A stretch of 64,000 nt of DNA from Cytophagales bacterium (lineage in GTDB: Bacteria; Bacteroidota; Bacteroidia; Cytophagales; 172606-1): contig JAUJMU010000002.1 of the NCBI GenBank assembly GCA_030446715.1, positions 194,499-258,498 of the forward strand, read 5' to 3'. The translations under genes and the position numbers were made by a program. Positions 41,841 through 50,771 of the stretch are shown piece by piece. Positions within the stretch are counted from its first letter, which is position 1; each line of letters starts with the position of its first letter. A model generated the notes under the pieces. It did not search any database. It saw nothing but the letters and a program-made list of their open reading frames with translations, and was not told the DNA's origin.

Positions 41841-42176
41841 ATGGCTTCCATGTCAGAGGAGATCCTGAAAAGATACTACAGCATCGGCGAGGTAGCCGAA
41901 ATGTTTTCTGTGAATGCTTCCCTTTTGCGGCACTGGGAAACAGAGTTTGATACCATCCGGCCCAAAAAGAACAAGAAGGGTGAACGTCAGTATACCCAGA
42001 AGGATGTGGAAAACATCCGGCAGATATACGGTCTGGTAAAGGATAAGGGCTTTACTTTACAGGGAGCCAATGAGTTTCTGAAAATCAAAAACCAGCAGGA
42101 CACTGAGAAGGCCCGTATGATCGATTCCCTGGAAAAGCTGAAAGATTTTCTGGCTGAGTTGAAGGATAAGCTTTAA
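41841..42176 (+). CDS. MerR family transcriptional regulator
   Basis: The 111-residue protein has the MerR winged helix, 'RYYSIGEVAEMFSVNASLLRHWETEFDTIRPKKNKKGERQYTQKDVENIRQIYGLV', followed by a short coiled coil ('DSLEKLKDFLAELKDKL'). No effector domain follows, so it is a minimal MerR. The gene lies 24 bp after the truncated M23 gene, an order seen in many Cytophagales. Confidence 0.9.
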   Translation: MASMSEEILKRYYSIGEVAEMFSVNASLLRHWETEFDTIRPKKNKKGERQYTQKDVENIRQIYGLVKDKGFTLQGANEFLKIKNQQDTEKARMIDSLEKLKDFLAELKDKL

Positions 42177-42206
42177 TTTATCAGGCTGTCCAATTTTCAA
42201 ATCAAA

Positions 42207-42229
42207 AAGCCGGCTCAATGAACCGGCTT
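42207..42229 (-). terminator. Rho-independent terminator
   Basis: AAGCCGG and CCGGCTT form the stem; on the minus strand a T-run follows. It ends the 42252-42539 gene and may also act on the MerR message. Confidence 0.75.
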
Positions 42230-42251
42230 CCATTATTTAAGTATGGTATGA

Positions 42252-42539
42252 TTAGTTGCTGCGGAAATTATAGTTTCCGGAGTATTGAATCTGGAGACCT
42301 TCCTTGCCGATATATTCCTTCAGCAGATCAGCAGCATGCCGGTTGTTGAAAACAAATAACATCTCACGGTAGCTCAGTTCGCGTTGCACCGAAGCATTGT
42401 ATTTCCGGTCCATCCGCTGGCAGTATTTATAGAGGGCAGTATTTTTATTGGCCAGCTCATCTTTTTCCTTCTGTAACTTTGCTACTATGGCTTCCAATTC
42501 CTGAATTTTAGAAACCATTTCTTCGGTGTTGATGATCAT
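42252..42539 (-). CDS. Coiled-coil protein of unknown function
   Basis: The 95-residue product has heptad-like leucines in 'EMVSKIQELEAIVAKLQKEKDELANKNTAL', then a basic region 'YCQRMDRKYNASVQRELSYREM'. It is probably a dimerising cytoplasmic protein. It is not homologous to any family recognised here. Confidence 0.65.
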   Translation of the reverse strand: MIINTEEMVSKIQELEAIVAKLQKEKDELANKNTALYKYCQRMDRKYNASVQRELSYREMLFVFNNRHAADLLKEYIGKEGLQIQYSGNYNFRSN

Positions 42540-42782
42540 AACAACGGATATTTTGTAAGGCGTGATAGTTAATTTCTGTTTGTAAATCTCATCATATTTC
42601 GTTTCTCAAAATTTGCTAAAAAGTAATAATGATTACACTTGAAAGTTTTGCTCCTGTAAGTGCCAAATCGCGCAAAAAATGGACAATTGAATTTTATATA
42701 GCTTTGTTTGACGCGGACAGGGCGCGGTTTTGGCTTTTTTCCAAGCTCCGTTTGCCGCCGATTTCCAAGTTATTTTGTTTGC

Positions 42783-43892
42783 ATGCAGGACGAAAAATTA
42801 TATAAAGTTGCCCTGAGTCTTACTTCGGGCGTAGGAAGTATCCTCACCCGGCACCTGATCAGCTACTGCGGTTCAGCCGAAGCCGTATTGAAAAGTACCC
42901 GTGGCAAGCTGCTGAAGATACCGGGCATCGGTCCAAAAACTGCTGATTCACTCCTGAACCGGGAAACAATGGCAAAGGCTGAGCAGGAATGCACCCTGGC
43001 CGCAGCGTCAGGAGTTGAACTTTTATTTTACACGGAGCCCGATTATCCCCGGCGACTCAAAACCATTGCCGATGCCCCGGTGCTGCTTTACAGTAAAGGC
43101 AACGCCGATCTCAATGCCGACAAAAGTGTGGCCATTGTAGGCACCCGGCAGGCAACAGCCTACGGCAGGGAGGTTACGGAGCAGCTTGTATCGGACCTGA
43201 AGCGGTACCCTTCAGTACTGGCCGTCAGCGGGCTTGCCTATGGAATTGACATTACTGCCCATCGGGCAGCCCTCAAAAACGCCTTGCCAACGGTAGGCGT
43301 TATGGCCAGCGGAATAGACATTGTGTACCCGGCTTCCCACAAAAATACGGCCCGCCAGATGCTTGACTGCGGGGCGCTGCTGACGGAATATCCTTTTGCC
43401 ACCAAACCCGACGCACCTTATTTTCCGGCGCGTAACCGGATCATAGCCGGCCTTGCCGATGTGCTGGTGGTAGTGGAAGCCGCCCGGAAAGGAGGTGCAT
43501 TGATCACCGCTGAAATCGCCAACAGTTACAACCGGGATGTGCTGGCAGTTCCGGGTAACATCGGGCAATCCCATTCCGAAGGTTGCAATCACCTGATCCG
43601 GGACAACAAAGCCCATATCTACACGGGAATAGATTCGCTCGAATTTCTGATGAACTGGCAGGAAACTACCAAAGTAAATCAGGAACCGCTGTGGCAGGAA
43701 GATCTTTCGCTGACGGAGGAGGAGCGGCAGGTCATTACCCTGCTGCGCCATCAGAAGGAAATGCCCATTGACGAACTCAGCTGGCAATCACAGATTACGC
43801 TGGGAAAACTGGCTTCTCTTTTACTGAATCTTGAACTGCGGGGGCTGGTAAAAGCATTGCCGGGGAAAAGATTCACCACAACCAACAGTTGA
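42783..43892 (+). CDS. dprA: DNA-processing protein DprA
   Basis: From ATG 42783 ('MQDEKLYKVALSLTSGVGSILT') the 369-residue protein shows a helix-hairpin-helix ('LKIPGIGPKTADSLL'), the Rossmann core 'VAIVGTRQATAYGREVTEQL', 'AVSGLAYGIDITAHRAAL', 'RNRIIAGLADVLVVVEAARKGG' and the C-terminal winged-helix. DprA loads RecA on incoming single strands during transformation. The frame is open to 42708 but that start precedes the family N-terminus. Confidence 0.95.
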   Translation: MQDEKLYKVALSLTSGVGSILTRHLISYCGSAEAVLKSTRGKLLKIPGIGPKTADSLLNRETMAKAEQECTLAAASGVELLFYTEPDYPRRLKTIADAPVLLYSKGNADLNADKSVAIVGTRQATAYGREVTEQLVSDLKRYPSVLAVSGLAYGIDITAHRAALKNALPTVGVMASGIDIVYPASHKNTARQMLDCGALLTEYPFATKPDAPYFPARNRIIAGLADVLVVVEAARKGGALITAEIANSYNRDVLAVPGNIGQSHSEGCNHLIRDNKAHIYTGIDSLEFLMNWQETTKVNQEPLWQEDLSLTEEERQVITLLRHQKEMPIDELSWQSQITLGKLASLLLNLELRGLVKALPGKRFTTTNS

Positions 43893-43896
43893 AAAA

Positions 43897-43927
43897 AAAA
43901 GCGCGGATTCTTTAATCCGCGCTTTTG
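43897..43927. terminator. Bidirectional terminator
   Basis: GCGCGGATT and AATCCGCGC form a 9-bp stem with a 4-base loop, preceded by an A-run and followed by TTTT. It separates dprA from the convergent cytochrome gene. Confidence 0.9.
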
Positions 43928-43961
43928 GGCTTGTAAAGTGTAGGCTTATATCCTGATCAGG

Positions 43962-44426
43962 TTATTTCTTGGCCAGTGAATTGATCCAGGCAGCAATTTT
44001 CAGCGCATCCTCCTTAGGCACCTGCTTCATGGGAGCCATCGGCGGGTAACCAGGCCAGTTTTCCGGCTTGGGTTCGTATATCAGATCCACTATCTTCTGA
44101 TTGGTGTACTTACGCTTGGCCACATCAACGTAGGCGGGTCCGACCAGCCTCGTATCAGGCCGGTGGCAGGCCAGACAGGTATATTTGGTCAGCAAAGCAT
44201 TCACATCATCCGGCACAGTTACCGGCTTGGCGGCAGCACTTGCCGAAGACGCAGGCTTTGCCGTGGTTGCCGGCTTTTTGGTAGCCGCTGGCTTGGTAGT
44301 GGCAGCCGGCTTGGTGGTAGTCGTAGATTTATTGGTTGTCGAAGACTGGCTGGTCTGGGCAAATGCCAGACCGGAGCACAGTCCCATGGCGACCAATCCC
44401 ATAAATACAGAACGTAACTTGCGCAT
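43962..44426 (-). CDS. Class I cytochrome c with a threonine/lysine/proline linker
   Basis: The 154-residue protein has a signal peptide ('VFMGLVAMGLCSGLAFA'), a low-complexity region rich in T, K, P and A (residues 25-70) and a single haem domain with C84-x-x-C87-H88 ('CLACHRPD') and an axial-Met region 'GYPPMAPMKQV'. It is a small periplasmic electron carrier, likely anchored or tethered by the linker. Repeated 'TKPAAT' units in the linker suggest slippage in the gene. Confidence 0.93.
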   Translation of the reverse strand: MRKLRSVFMGLVAMGLCSGLAFAQTSQSSTTNKSTTTTKPAATTKPAATKKPATTAKPASSASAAAKPVTVPDDVNALLTKYTCLACHRPDTRLVGPAYVDVAKRKYTNQKIVDLIYEPKPENWPGYPPMAPMKQVPKEDALKIAAWINSLAKK

Positions 44427-44637
44427 GTTGATTTACTGATTAATGAATTGAAAAATAGAATAAAACCCAGTTGGTTTTATACAAATACGGAACCAAAATT
44501 GGCAATGTTTTATCACAAAGTATAAAATATTGCAATATTTTTTCGGGACATCGACTAATTGCCAGAATTGCTGTCTGCTTCCGTCGTAAACTTTTAATTT
44601 TACCAGCTGTTTTATTTCAAACCCACAATTCCCAGAA

Positions 44638-46266
44638 ATGTTCCGACCCCTGCTCCTGATCCTTCTTTTGGTAATCCCATTTCAAAGTACCGCTCAGCAA
44701 AAGCAGCGAACCCTTCCTGCCCGGCCAAAACTGGTGGTCGGCATAATGGTTGATCAGATGAGTTACGATTTCCTGGTGCGGTACCAGAGCCTGTACGGCA
44801 AGGGAGGGTTTAACCGTCTGCTGAGAGAAGGCTTCAGCTGTGAAAACACGCACTTTAACTATGTTCCTACCTACACTGCGCCGGGCCATGCCTCTGTCTA
44901 CACCGGCTCAGTACCTGCCATCAACGGAATCATCGGCAACGAGTGGTACAACCGGCAGACGGGCCGGCCCCTTTATTGCACAGAAGATACCACCGTTCAG
45001 ACGGTTGGCAGCACCTCCAGAGCCGGTCTGATGTCGCCGCGTAACCTGCTTACTTCCACCATTACCGATCAGTTGCGGCTGGCTACTAACCGGCAGGCCA
45101 GGGTAATCGGCATTGCCCTCAAAGACCGGGGTGCCATTTTACCGGCCGGCCACCTTGCCAATGCAGCCTATTGGTTTGACTCGCCCACCGGCAACTGGAT
45201 TACCAGCACTTACTACGCAACCAGTCTGCCCCAGTGGGTTCAGGTGTTCAACAATCAGAAACTACCGGATGCTTATCTGTCCAGACCCTGGACTCCCCTC
45301 CTGCCCATTGAACAGTACACTGCCAGCACCGCCGATGACCAGTCTTTTGAGGGAAATCTGGCCGGTGAAAGCAAGCCGGTTTTTCCGCATGACCTGCCTG
45401 AGATCAGAAAAGAAGATTTCGAACTGTTGCGGTTTACGCCTTCCGGCAACACCCTCACCAAAGAGTTTGCATTGGCCGCCATCCAGAAGGAGAATCTTGG
45501 CAAAGGCGCTGAAACTGATTTTCTGGCAGTCAGCTTCTCCTCTACCGATTACATAGGGCACGTGTTTGGGCCTTATGCCATCGAAACACAAGATACTTAC
45601 CTGCGTCTGGACCGCGACATTGCTGAGATGCTGACTTTTCTGGACCGCCACGTGGGCAAGGAAAATGTGCTGGTTTTCCTGACGGCTGATCACGGAGTGG
45701 CTCCTTCTCCCGGCCACGCGGTAGATTTGCGCTTTCCCGGTGGTGCCTTCGACAGCCGCAAAGCCATTCATGAACTCCGGAATCATTTGCAAACAGCTTT
45801 CGGTGCCGGTGACCTGATCGAAAACTATTCCAACCAGCAGATATTCCTGAACCATAATCTGCTCCGCGAGAGGAAAATACAAATTCCGGCGGTTTACAAT
45901 GAGGTCAGGAATCTCATGCTGAAGCAGGCCGGGGTAAGCAATGTACTGAATCTCCACCAGTTATCAGACGCCATGATTCCCGAATACCAACTCCAGCTGG
46001 TGAAAAACGGCCAGAATCCGCAACGTTCCGGAGATTTGATGGTCATGCTGCAACCCGGTTGGGTAGAAGGCCGCCTGACTGGCAGCACCCACGGAAGCAT
46101 TTTTGCCTATGACACCCACGTACCGCTCTTGTGGTACGGCTGGAAAATCAAACCGGGCCGCAGCGCGGAACGGACTGCCGTAGCGGATATTACGCCTACG
46201 CTGGCCAACCTGCTGCGCCTGATCGAACCCAACGGCAGCATCGGCCGGGCTATCCGGCTGGAGTAG
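44638..46266 (+). CDS. PafA-type alkaline phosphatase
   Basis: The 542-residue protein has a signal peptide ('FRPLLLILLLVIPFQSTAQ'). The metal and nucleophile region is 'VVGIMVDQMSYDFLVRY' (D39) and 'YVPTYTAPGHASVYTG', in which a threonine at about 78-80 is the nucleophile. 'FSSTDYIGHVFGPYAIETQDTYLRLDRDI' and 'FLTADHGVAPSPGH' complete the zinc sites. PafA enzymes are highly active periplasmic phosphomonoesterases, typical of Bacteroidota, and are not repressed by phosphate in several species. Confidence 0.93.
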   Translation: MFRPLLLILLLVIPFQSTAQQKQRTLPARPKLVVGIMVDQMSYDFLVRYQSLYGKGGFNRLLREGFSCENTHFNYVPTYTAPGHASVYTGSVPAINGIIGNEWYNRQTGRPLYCTEDTTVQTVGSTSRAGLMSPRNLLTSTITDQLRLATNRQARVIGIALKDRGAILPAGHLANAAYWFDSPTGNWITSTYYATSLPQWVQVFNNQKLPDAYLSRPWTPLLPIEQYTASTADDQSFEGNLAGESKPVFPHDLPEIRKEDFELLRFTPSGNTLTKEFALAAIQKENLGKGAETDFLAVSFSSTDYIGHVFGPYAIETQDTYLRLDRDIAEMLTFLDRHVGKENVLVFLTADHGVAPSPGHAVDLRFPGGAFDSRKAIHELRNHLQTAFGAGDLIENYSNQQIFLNHNLLRERKIQIPAVYNEVRNLMLKQAGVSNVLNLHQLSDAMIPEYQLQLVKNGQNPQRSGDLMVMLQPGWVEGRLTGSTHGSIFAYDTHVPLLWYGWKIKPGRSAERTAVADITPTLANLLRLIEPNGSIGRAIRLE

Positions 46267-46283
46267 GCAGTTCCGCAGCTTTT

Positions 46284-46426
46284 AAGTAGCGGTGCAATTT
46301 CAAGTAAACGGGCAAAATTACAGGGCATTTTAAAATTCAGCTTTTTGTTTAAAATATACTGACAATCAGATGATTACTTTGACATTCAAAATCTGAAATT
46401 CATAATTTGAAATTGCGCAGCTACTT
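46284..46426. repeat. Heptamer arm and inverted repeat between phosphatase and HsdR-N genes
   Basis: Five heptamers of ATTYRAA type run at 46384-46418. AAGTAGC...GCAATTTCAA at 46284-46302 pairs with TTTGAAATTGC...GCTACTT at 46405-46426. A relative of the right end, AAATTGTGCAGCTATTTA, occurs at 25838-25855. Confidence 0.55.
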
Positions 46427-46448
46427 ATTTCACAGGAACCGGTTTCCC

Positions 46449-46895
46449 ATGCTAAGCCTTAACCTCCCTTCTTTTGACCATAAAGTGATCCGGAAGGAGG
46501 ATAAGCTCTTTATTTTTGATATTCTGCGGAAGAAATACGTGTTTTTGACGCCGGAAGAATGGGTCCGGCAGCACTTGATCCACTTTCTGATCAATCAGCA
46601 CCAATATCCTAAAGCACTGATGCGGGTAGAAGGCGGGTTGTATTGCCACGGCTTGCCGAGGCGAACAGACCTGGTGGTATATGACCGGGCAGGAAAACCC
46701 TTTGCCCTTGTTGAGTGCAAGGACTCCGATGTGCCGCTTGCTGCTGAGGTGTTTGAGCAGGCTGCCCGGTACAATCAGGTGCTGAAGGCGCCGTACCTGA
46801 TCCTGGCAAATGGGCTTGAATATCGGTGCTACCGGAGTGATTTTCTCAATGCCACCTATCAGGCAATGGAAGATTTACCGGCTTGTGATTGTTGA
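46449..46895 (+). CDS. Type I restriction R-subunit N-terminal domain (HSDR_N_2) protein
   Basis: From ATG 46449 ('MLSLNLPSFDHKVIRKEDK') the 148-residue protein has the PD-(D/E)XK-like core 'RRTDLVVYDRAGKPFALVECKDSDV', with D and E-x-K of the nuclease fold, and 'QAARYNQVLKAPYLILANG'. It is the short stand-alone form of this domain, common in Bacteroidota, with unknown role. No methylase or specificity gene is near, so it is not a restriction system. Confidence 0.85.
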   Translation: MLSLNLPSFDHKVIRKEDKLFIFDILRKKYVFLTPEEWVRQHLIHFLINQHQYPKALMRVEGGLYCHGLPRRTDLVVYDRAGKPFALVECKDSDVPLAAEVFEQAARYNQVLKAPYLILANGLEYRCYRSDFLNATYQAMEDLPACDC

Positions 46896-46896
46896 A

Positions 46897-48012
46897 TCAG
46901 GCTACCCGGACGGACCGGGCTTCAGTCATGGGCTGCAACTGTATGCCCGCTGTTGCAGGCAAAGTAATGTGGAAGCAGGTAAACTCATTCAGCCGGCTGG
47001 TGACGGTGATGTCACCATTCAGTTTTTCGATTGCCTTGCGGACTACGTACAAACCCAGTCCGTTCCCCTTCGAAGCCTCCGACCCGCGGTAAAACAAAGT
47101 AAATATGTCGGAAAGATTTTCCTGGGAAATGCCAATGCCATTGTCGTGTACGGAGATGGCTACCGCATTGCCGACTGCCCTTACTTCCACCCGCACCAGG
47201 GGCTGGCGGTTGCTGTCGCGGCTGCGGAAGATAATCGCGTTGTCTATCAGGTTCTTCAGGATAAAAGTAATCAGCTGCGGGTCAGAGATGAAGCGAATTT
47301 CAGGCTCAATGACTACGTTGAAATGGATCTGCCCGGCGTAATTGTGTACCAGAGTTGAATGGCGTACGCCGTCCAGTATTTCTTCAAAATTTACCTCTCC
47401 GGTTCCTGCTGAATCGTGGTTGATCGTGTTGATCATGAAAAACTTCTCCAGCATGGTATCCATGTGAACGGCGGTGTCGTTGATCTTGCTGAAAAGATAA
47501 CGGGCCGTTGTCTCGTCAAATCCCAGTTTCGAAACTTCCACCAGACCCATCAGGGTTGTCACTGGCCGGCGCAGGTCGTGGGAAGACCGGTACAGGAACA
47601 TATCCAGTTCACGGTTGACCTTGCTAAGTTTTACAGTCCGTTCCTCCACAATGCACTCAAGGTTGGAATTGATCGCCATCAGTTCCTCATTCGTCTGATT
47701 GATCTGCTCCTGAATCACCTGAATTTCTTCCCCTTTACTGGCTATTTCTTCATTTTTCACAAACGTGAGCTGTCTCTGATCCCGGATCAGGATCAAAATG
47801 CACAGAAAAAGAATCAGACTTATGATCCAGCCGGCCCGGGCAAAAGCGCAGTCATGAAAATCGGTGCCTCCCTGGGCAACCTTTCCAGCCGCAGAAGAAA
47901 TAGTCTCATTCAGATGTTGCTTGCTGCCATCTGGCAGTAGCTGTCCTACGGCATCTGTGCGGAGGCTGAAGGTGGTGACCAGAAGAAGGATCAGACAGTA
48001 AAACTTTCTCAT
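46897..48012 (-). CDS. Sensor histidine kinase
   Basis: The 371-residue protein has an N-terminal signal/membrane part ('MRKFYCLILLLVTTFSL', a second segment 'WIISLILFLCILILIR' near residue 62), a coiled coil, the phospho-acceptor 'YRSSHDLRRPVTTLMGLVEV' and an ATPase with 'NLIDNAIIFRS', 'DNGIGI' and 'GNGLGLYVVRKAIEKLNG'. The response regulator is not adjacent. It has little extracytoplasmic sequence (about 40 residues), so it probably senses something through partners. It converges on the HSDR_N_2 gene with a 1-bp gap. Confidence 0.93.
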   Translation of the reverse strand: MRKFYCLILLLVTTFSLRTDAVGQLLPDGSKQHLNETISSAAGKVAQGGTDFHDCAFARAGWIISLILFLCILILIRDQRQLTFVKNEEIASKGEEIQVIQEQINQTNEELMAINSNLECIVEERTVKLSKVNRELDMFLYRSSHDLRRPVTTLMGLVEVSKLGFDETTARYLFSKINDTAVHMDTMLEKFFMINTINHDSAGTGEVNFEEILDGVRHSTLVHNYAGQIHFNVVIEPEIRFISDPQLITFILKNLIDNAIIFRSRDSNRQPLVRVEVRAVGNAVAISVHDNGIGISQENLSDIFTLFYRGSEASKGNGLGLYVVRKAIEKLNGDITVTSRLNEFTCFHITLPATAGIQLQPMTEARSVRVA

Positions 48013-48374
48013 TTAAAACTGCTTAGGTCTCTCAGAAAACCAGGCTTGAATATCAACAGATTTTAAGACTTAAGGTAATCAGGAAAAATACGGAGATGTA
48101 TGGTTTTCAGCGCCTTTGTGTCATTTTCAGAAGCATAAACCAAGCCCCTTCTATAAATACTTGAACCCCTTGGTGACACAGTTATACCTCACCTGGCAAT
48201 GCTGTACCTTAACAAAACGCATATAACCAACTTTATACCAGCCTCTTGTACCAAAAATGCATGGAATGGTAGAATACGATCCCTGTCCGGTCATGATTAA
48301 ATTTTTACCTCAGCAAGCTCCACAAAAGATTTTCCCTGATTGTGAAAGCTTGTTGAAAAGTAAACTGCCAGCCA
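48013..48374. other. Gene-free stretch between histidine kinase and ald
   Basis: No coding potential on either strand and no clear heptamer arms or promoter element were recognised. It is AT-rich. Only the ald terminator at its left end is clear. Confidence 0.6.
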
Positions 48375-48410
48375 TAAAAAAAAGCCCGGTACTACAGTAA
48401 TACCGGGCCC
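48375..48410 (-). terminator. ald terminator
   Basis: GCCCGGTA and TACCGGGC pair on a long stem with an internal loop; an eight-base A-run on the plus strand supplies the minus-strand T-run, 20 bp after the ald stop codon. Confidence 0.85.
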
Positions 48411-48429
48411 TGGAATAAATTTAATTGGG

Positions 48430-49560
48430 TCAGTTTGCTTCCACGCCTTCCAGATAATCTCTAACATCCACCAGTTGCAGGCCAAATGCTTCGGCCACTC
48501 CCTTGTAGACAACATCCCCCTTCACCACATTCAGGCCCAGTTGCAGTTCGCGGCTATCGCGGCAAGCCTGCTGCCAGCCTTTATTGGCCAGTTGAATGGC
48601 GTAAGGCAACGTAGCGTTGGTAAGGGCTAAAGTGGAGGTATAAGGCACAGCACCCGGCATGTTGGCCACGCAGTAGTGCACCACATCATCAATGATAAAA
48701 GTCGGGTTTTCGTGGGTAGTTGGCGTACAGGTTTCAATGCAGCCGCCCTGGTCCACGGCTACGTCTACCAGCACGGTACCGGCTCTCATGGTTTTCAGCA
48801 TGTCGCGGGTAATCAGGTGTGGTGCCTTGGCTCCAGGTATCAGCACGGCACCGATGATCAGGTCAGCTGTCTGCACCAGCTCGCGGATGTTGTATTCATT
48901 GGACATCATGGTATCCACATTGGCGGGCATGATGTCTTCCAGGTAGCGCAGGCGCTGTAGGTTCACATCCATTATGGTCACGTTGGCACCAAGGCCGGCG
49001 GCCATCTTGGCAGATTGGGTACCCACAATGCCACCGCCCAGTATCAGCACATTGGCAGGCTTTACCCCGGCCACGCCGCCCAGCAGCACGCCCCGGCCTT
49101 TCATTGGCTTTTCGAGGTACTTGGCACCCTCCTGCACGGCCATGCGTCCGGCTACTTCCGACATCGGAATCAGCAAGGGCAAGCTGCGATCATTTTTCTC
49201 TACCGTTTCGTAAGCCAGACAAACTGCCTTGCGGGCAATCATCGCCCTGGTCAGTTCTTCGGATGAGGCAAAGTGAAAATAGGTAAACAGCAGTTGGTTT
49301 TCCTTGATCAGGTCGTATTCAGCGCGGATTGGCTCCTTTACCTTGATGATCATATCGGCAGTCTTATAGGTCTGCGCGATATCCGTTAGAATGGTTGCTC
49401 CGGCGTGTGTATAGCTTTCGTCGGAGAAGCCGCTGCCCTCACCTGCCCCGCTTTGTACGTAAATAGTATGTCCGTTCTTGCGGAGTTCGGCTACTCCGGC
49501 CGGTGTAACGGCAACGCGGTTCTCGTTGTTCTTGATCTCCTTAGGTACCCCGATGATCAT
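48430..49560 (-). CDS. ald: Alanine dehydrogenase
   Basis: The 376-residue enzyme interconverts L-alanine and pyruvate with NAD. It starts 'MIIGVPKEIKNNENRVAVTP', has the pyruvate-binding region 'LLFTYFHFASSEELTRAM', the nucleotide loop 'VLILGGGIVGTQSAKMAAGLGANVTIMD' near residue 168 and 'VDVAVDQGGCIET'. Length and motifs are standard. Confidence 0.96.
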   Translation of the reverse strand: MIIGVPKEIKNNENRVAVTPAGVAELRKNGHTIYVQSGAGEGSGFSDESYTHAGATILTDIAQTYKTADMIIKVKEPIRAEYDLIKENQLLFTYFHFASSEELTRAMIARKAVCLAYETVEKNDRSLPLLIPMSEVAGRMAVQEGAKYLEKPMKGRGVLLGGVAGVKPANVLILGGGIVGTQSAKMAAGLGANVTIMDVNLQRLRYLEDIMPANVDTMMSNEYNIRELVQTADLIIGAVLIPGAKAPHLITRDMLKTMRAGTVLVDVAVDQGGCIETCTPTTHENPTFIIDDVVHYCVANMPGAVPYTSTLALTNATLPYAIQLANKGWQQACRDSRELQLGLNVVKGDVVYKGVAEAFGLQLVDVRDYLEGVEAN

Positions 49561-49760
49561 ATTGATAAATTGAAAATTGATTAAAAATCAGCTGAACATT
49601 GGTTGTCAGCAACTTCGTTCTGAGGAATTATAAATGCCATTCCGTTCCAATACTCAAAAAAGGAATAGTCGAATAAATTTTTGCGGTGCAAATATAGCTA
49701 GAAAAGCAAAACGGAGAGATCTTGTGTTCACCCGGACCGGGTCTGTTTAGCCTGGGCAGG

Positions 49761-50732
49761 TTACCGCGGCACCTCCAGGCTCTGGATGATCTGGTGTACC
49801 ACTTCATCAGCCCCGGAGCCTTCCATTTCCTTCTCAGGCGTCAGGATAATGCGGTGACGCAGCACAGCGGGTACAATCTGGCGGATGTCTTCGGGCGTAA
49901 CAAAATCACGGCCCCGCATGGCCGCCAGTGCCTTGGACGAATTCAGAATAGCAAGTGAAGCCCGGGGCGACGCGCCCAGGTACAGCGCCGGATGGGTGCG
50001 GGTCTGACTGACCAGTTGGGCTATGTATCGCATCAGCGCCGTGTCTATGTGCACCTCCTTTACTTTCAGGCGGTACCCGGCAATCTGCTCCGCCGTCAGC
50101 ACCGGCCCTACCTCCTCTGCCGGCAGATGGGCTCTCCGTTCGTGGGCCTGCTGCAGGATCTGTAGTTCCTGATCGGGGGAAGGGTACTTGACTTCAATTT
50201 TAAACAGAAACCGGTCCAGCTGTGCCTCGGGCAAACGGTAGGTTCCCTCCTGTTCGATGGGGTTCTGGGTCGCCAGCACCATAAAAGGCGCACTCATGGG
50301 ATAGGTGGTACCATCCATGGTGACCTGCCGCTCTTCCATTACTTCAAAAAGAGCGGCCTGGGTTTTGGCGGGTGACCGGTTGATCTCGTCGATCAGCACA
50401 ATGTTTGAAAACACAGGACCGGACCGGAATTCGAAACCGGTAGTTTTCGGGTTAAAAACGGAAGTTCCCAGCACATCCGAAGGCATCATATCGGGTGTAA
50501 ACTGAATGCGGGAAAAGGCGACGGATATAGTTTTTGCCAGCAGCTTGGCCGTCAGGGTTTTGGCAACGCCCGGTACTCCTTCGATCAGCACGTGTCCGTC
50601 GGCCAGAATGGCCGCCAGCAGCAACTCGATCATTTCTTCCTGCCCCACAATTACTTTTCCTATTTCCTTTTTCACGGACTCCACTGACTCCCGTAAGGCG
50701 GTCAGATCAATCCGGGTGGTAAACTCTTGCAT
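49761..50732 (-). CDS. MoxR family AAA ATPase
   Basis: The 323-residue ATPase has Walker A '[16 protein letters not shown]' (about 53-68), Walker B '[16 protein letters not shown]' (about 112-127), sensor region '[16 protein letters not shown]' and arginine finger. MoxR proteins act with von Willebrand-type partners as chaperones in complex assembly. It is the last gene of a five-gene minus-strand block. Confidence 0.94.
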   Translation of the reverse strand: MQEFTTRIDLTALRESVESVKKEIGKVIVGQEEMIELLLAAILADGHVLIEGVPGVAKTLTAKLLAKTISVAFSRIQFTPDMMPSDVLGTSVFNPKTTGFEFRSGPVFSNIVLIDEINRSPAKTQAALFEVMEERQVTMDGTTYPMSAPFMVLATQNPIEQEGTYRLPEAQLDRFLFKIEVKYPSPDQELQILQQAHERRAHLPAEEVGPVLTAEQIAGYRLKVKEVHIDTALMRYIAQLVSQTRTHPALYLGASPRASLAILNSSKALAAMRGRDFVTPEDIRQIVPAVLRHRIILTPEKEMEGSGADEVVHQIIQSLEVPR

Positions 50733-50743
50733 AGTCTGGTAGC

Positions 50744-50771
50744 GATTTGGTATTTGGTATTTTTATTTTTT
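50744..50771. repeat. Single heptamer arm at the MoxR/DUF4350 junction
   Basis: GATTTGG, TATTTGG, TATTTTT and ATTTTTT run in register from 50744 to 50771 and include the stop codon of the DUF4350 gene (50763-50765). Confidence 0.4.

Noticed and set aside
46449-46895. Part of a restriction-modification system
   Set aside because: No methylase, specificity subunit or helicase gene is near; stand-alone HSDR_N_2 proteins are common in this phylum.
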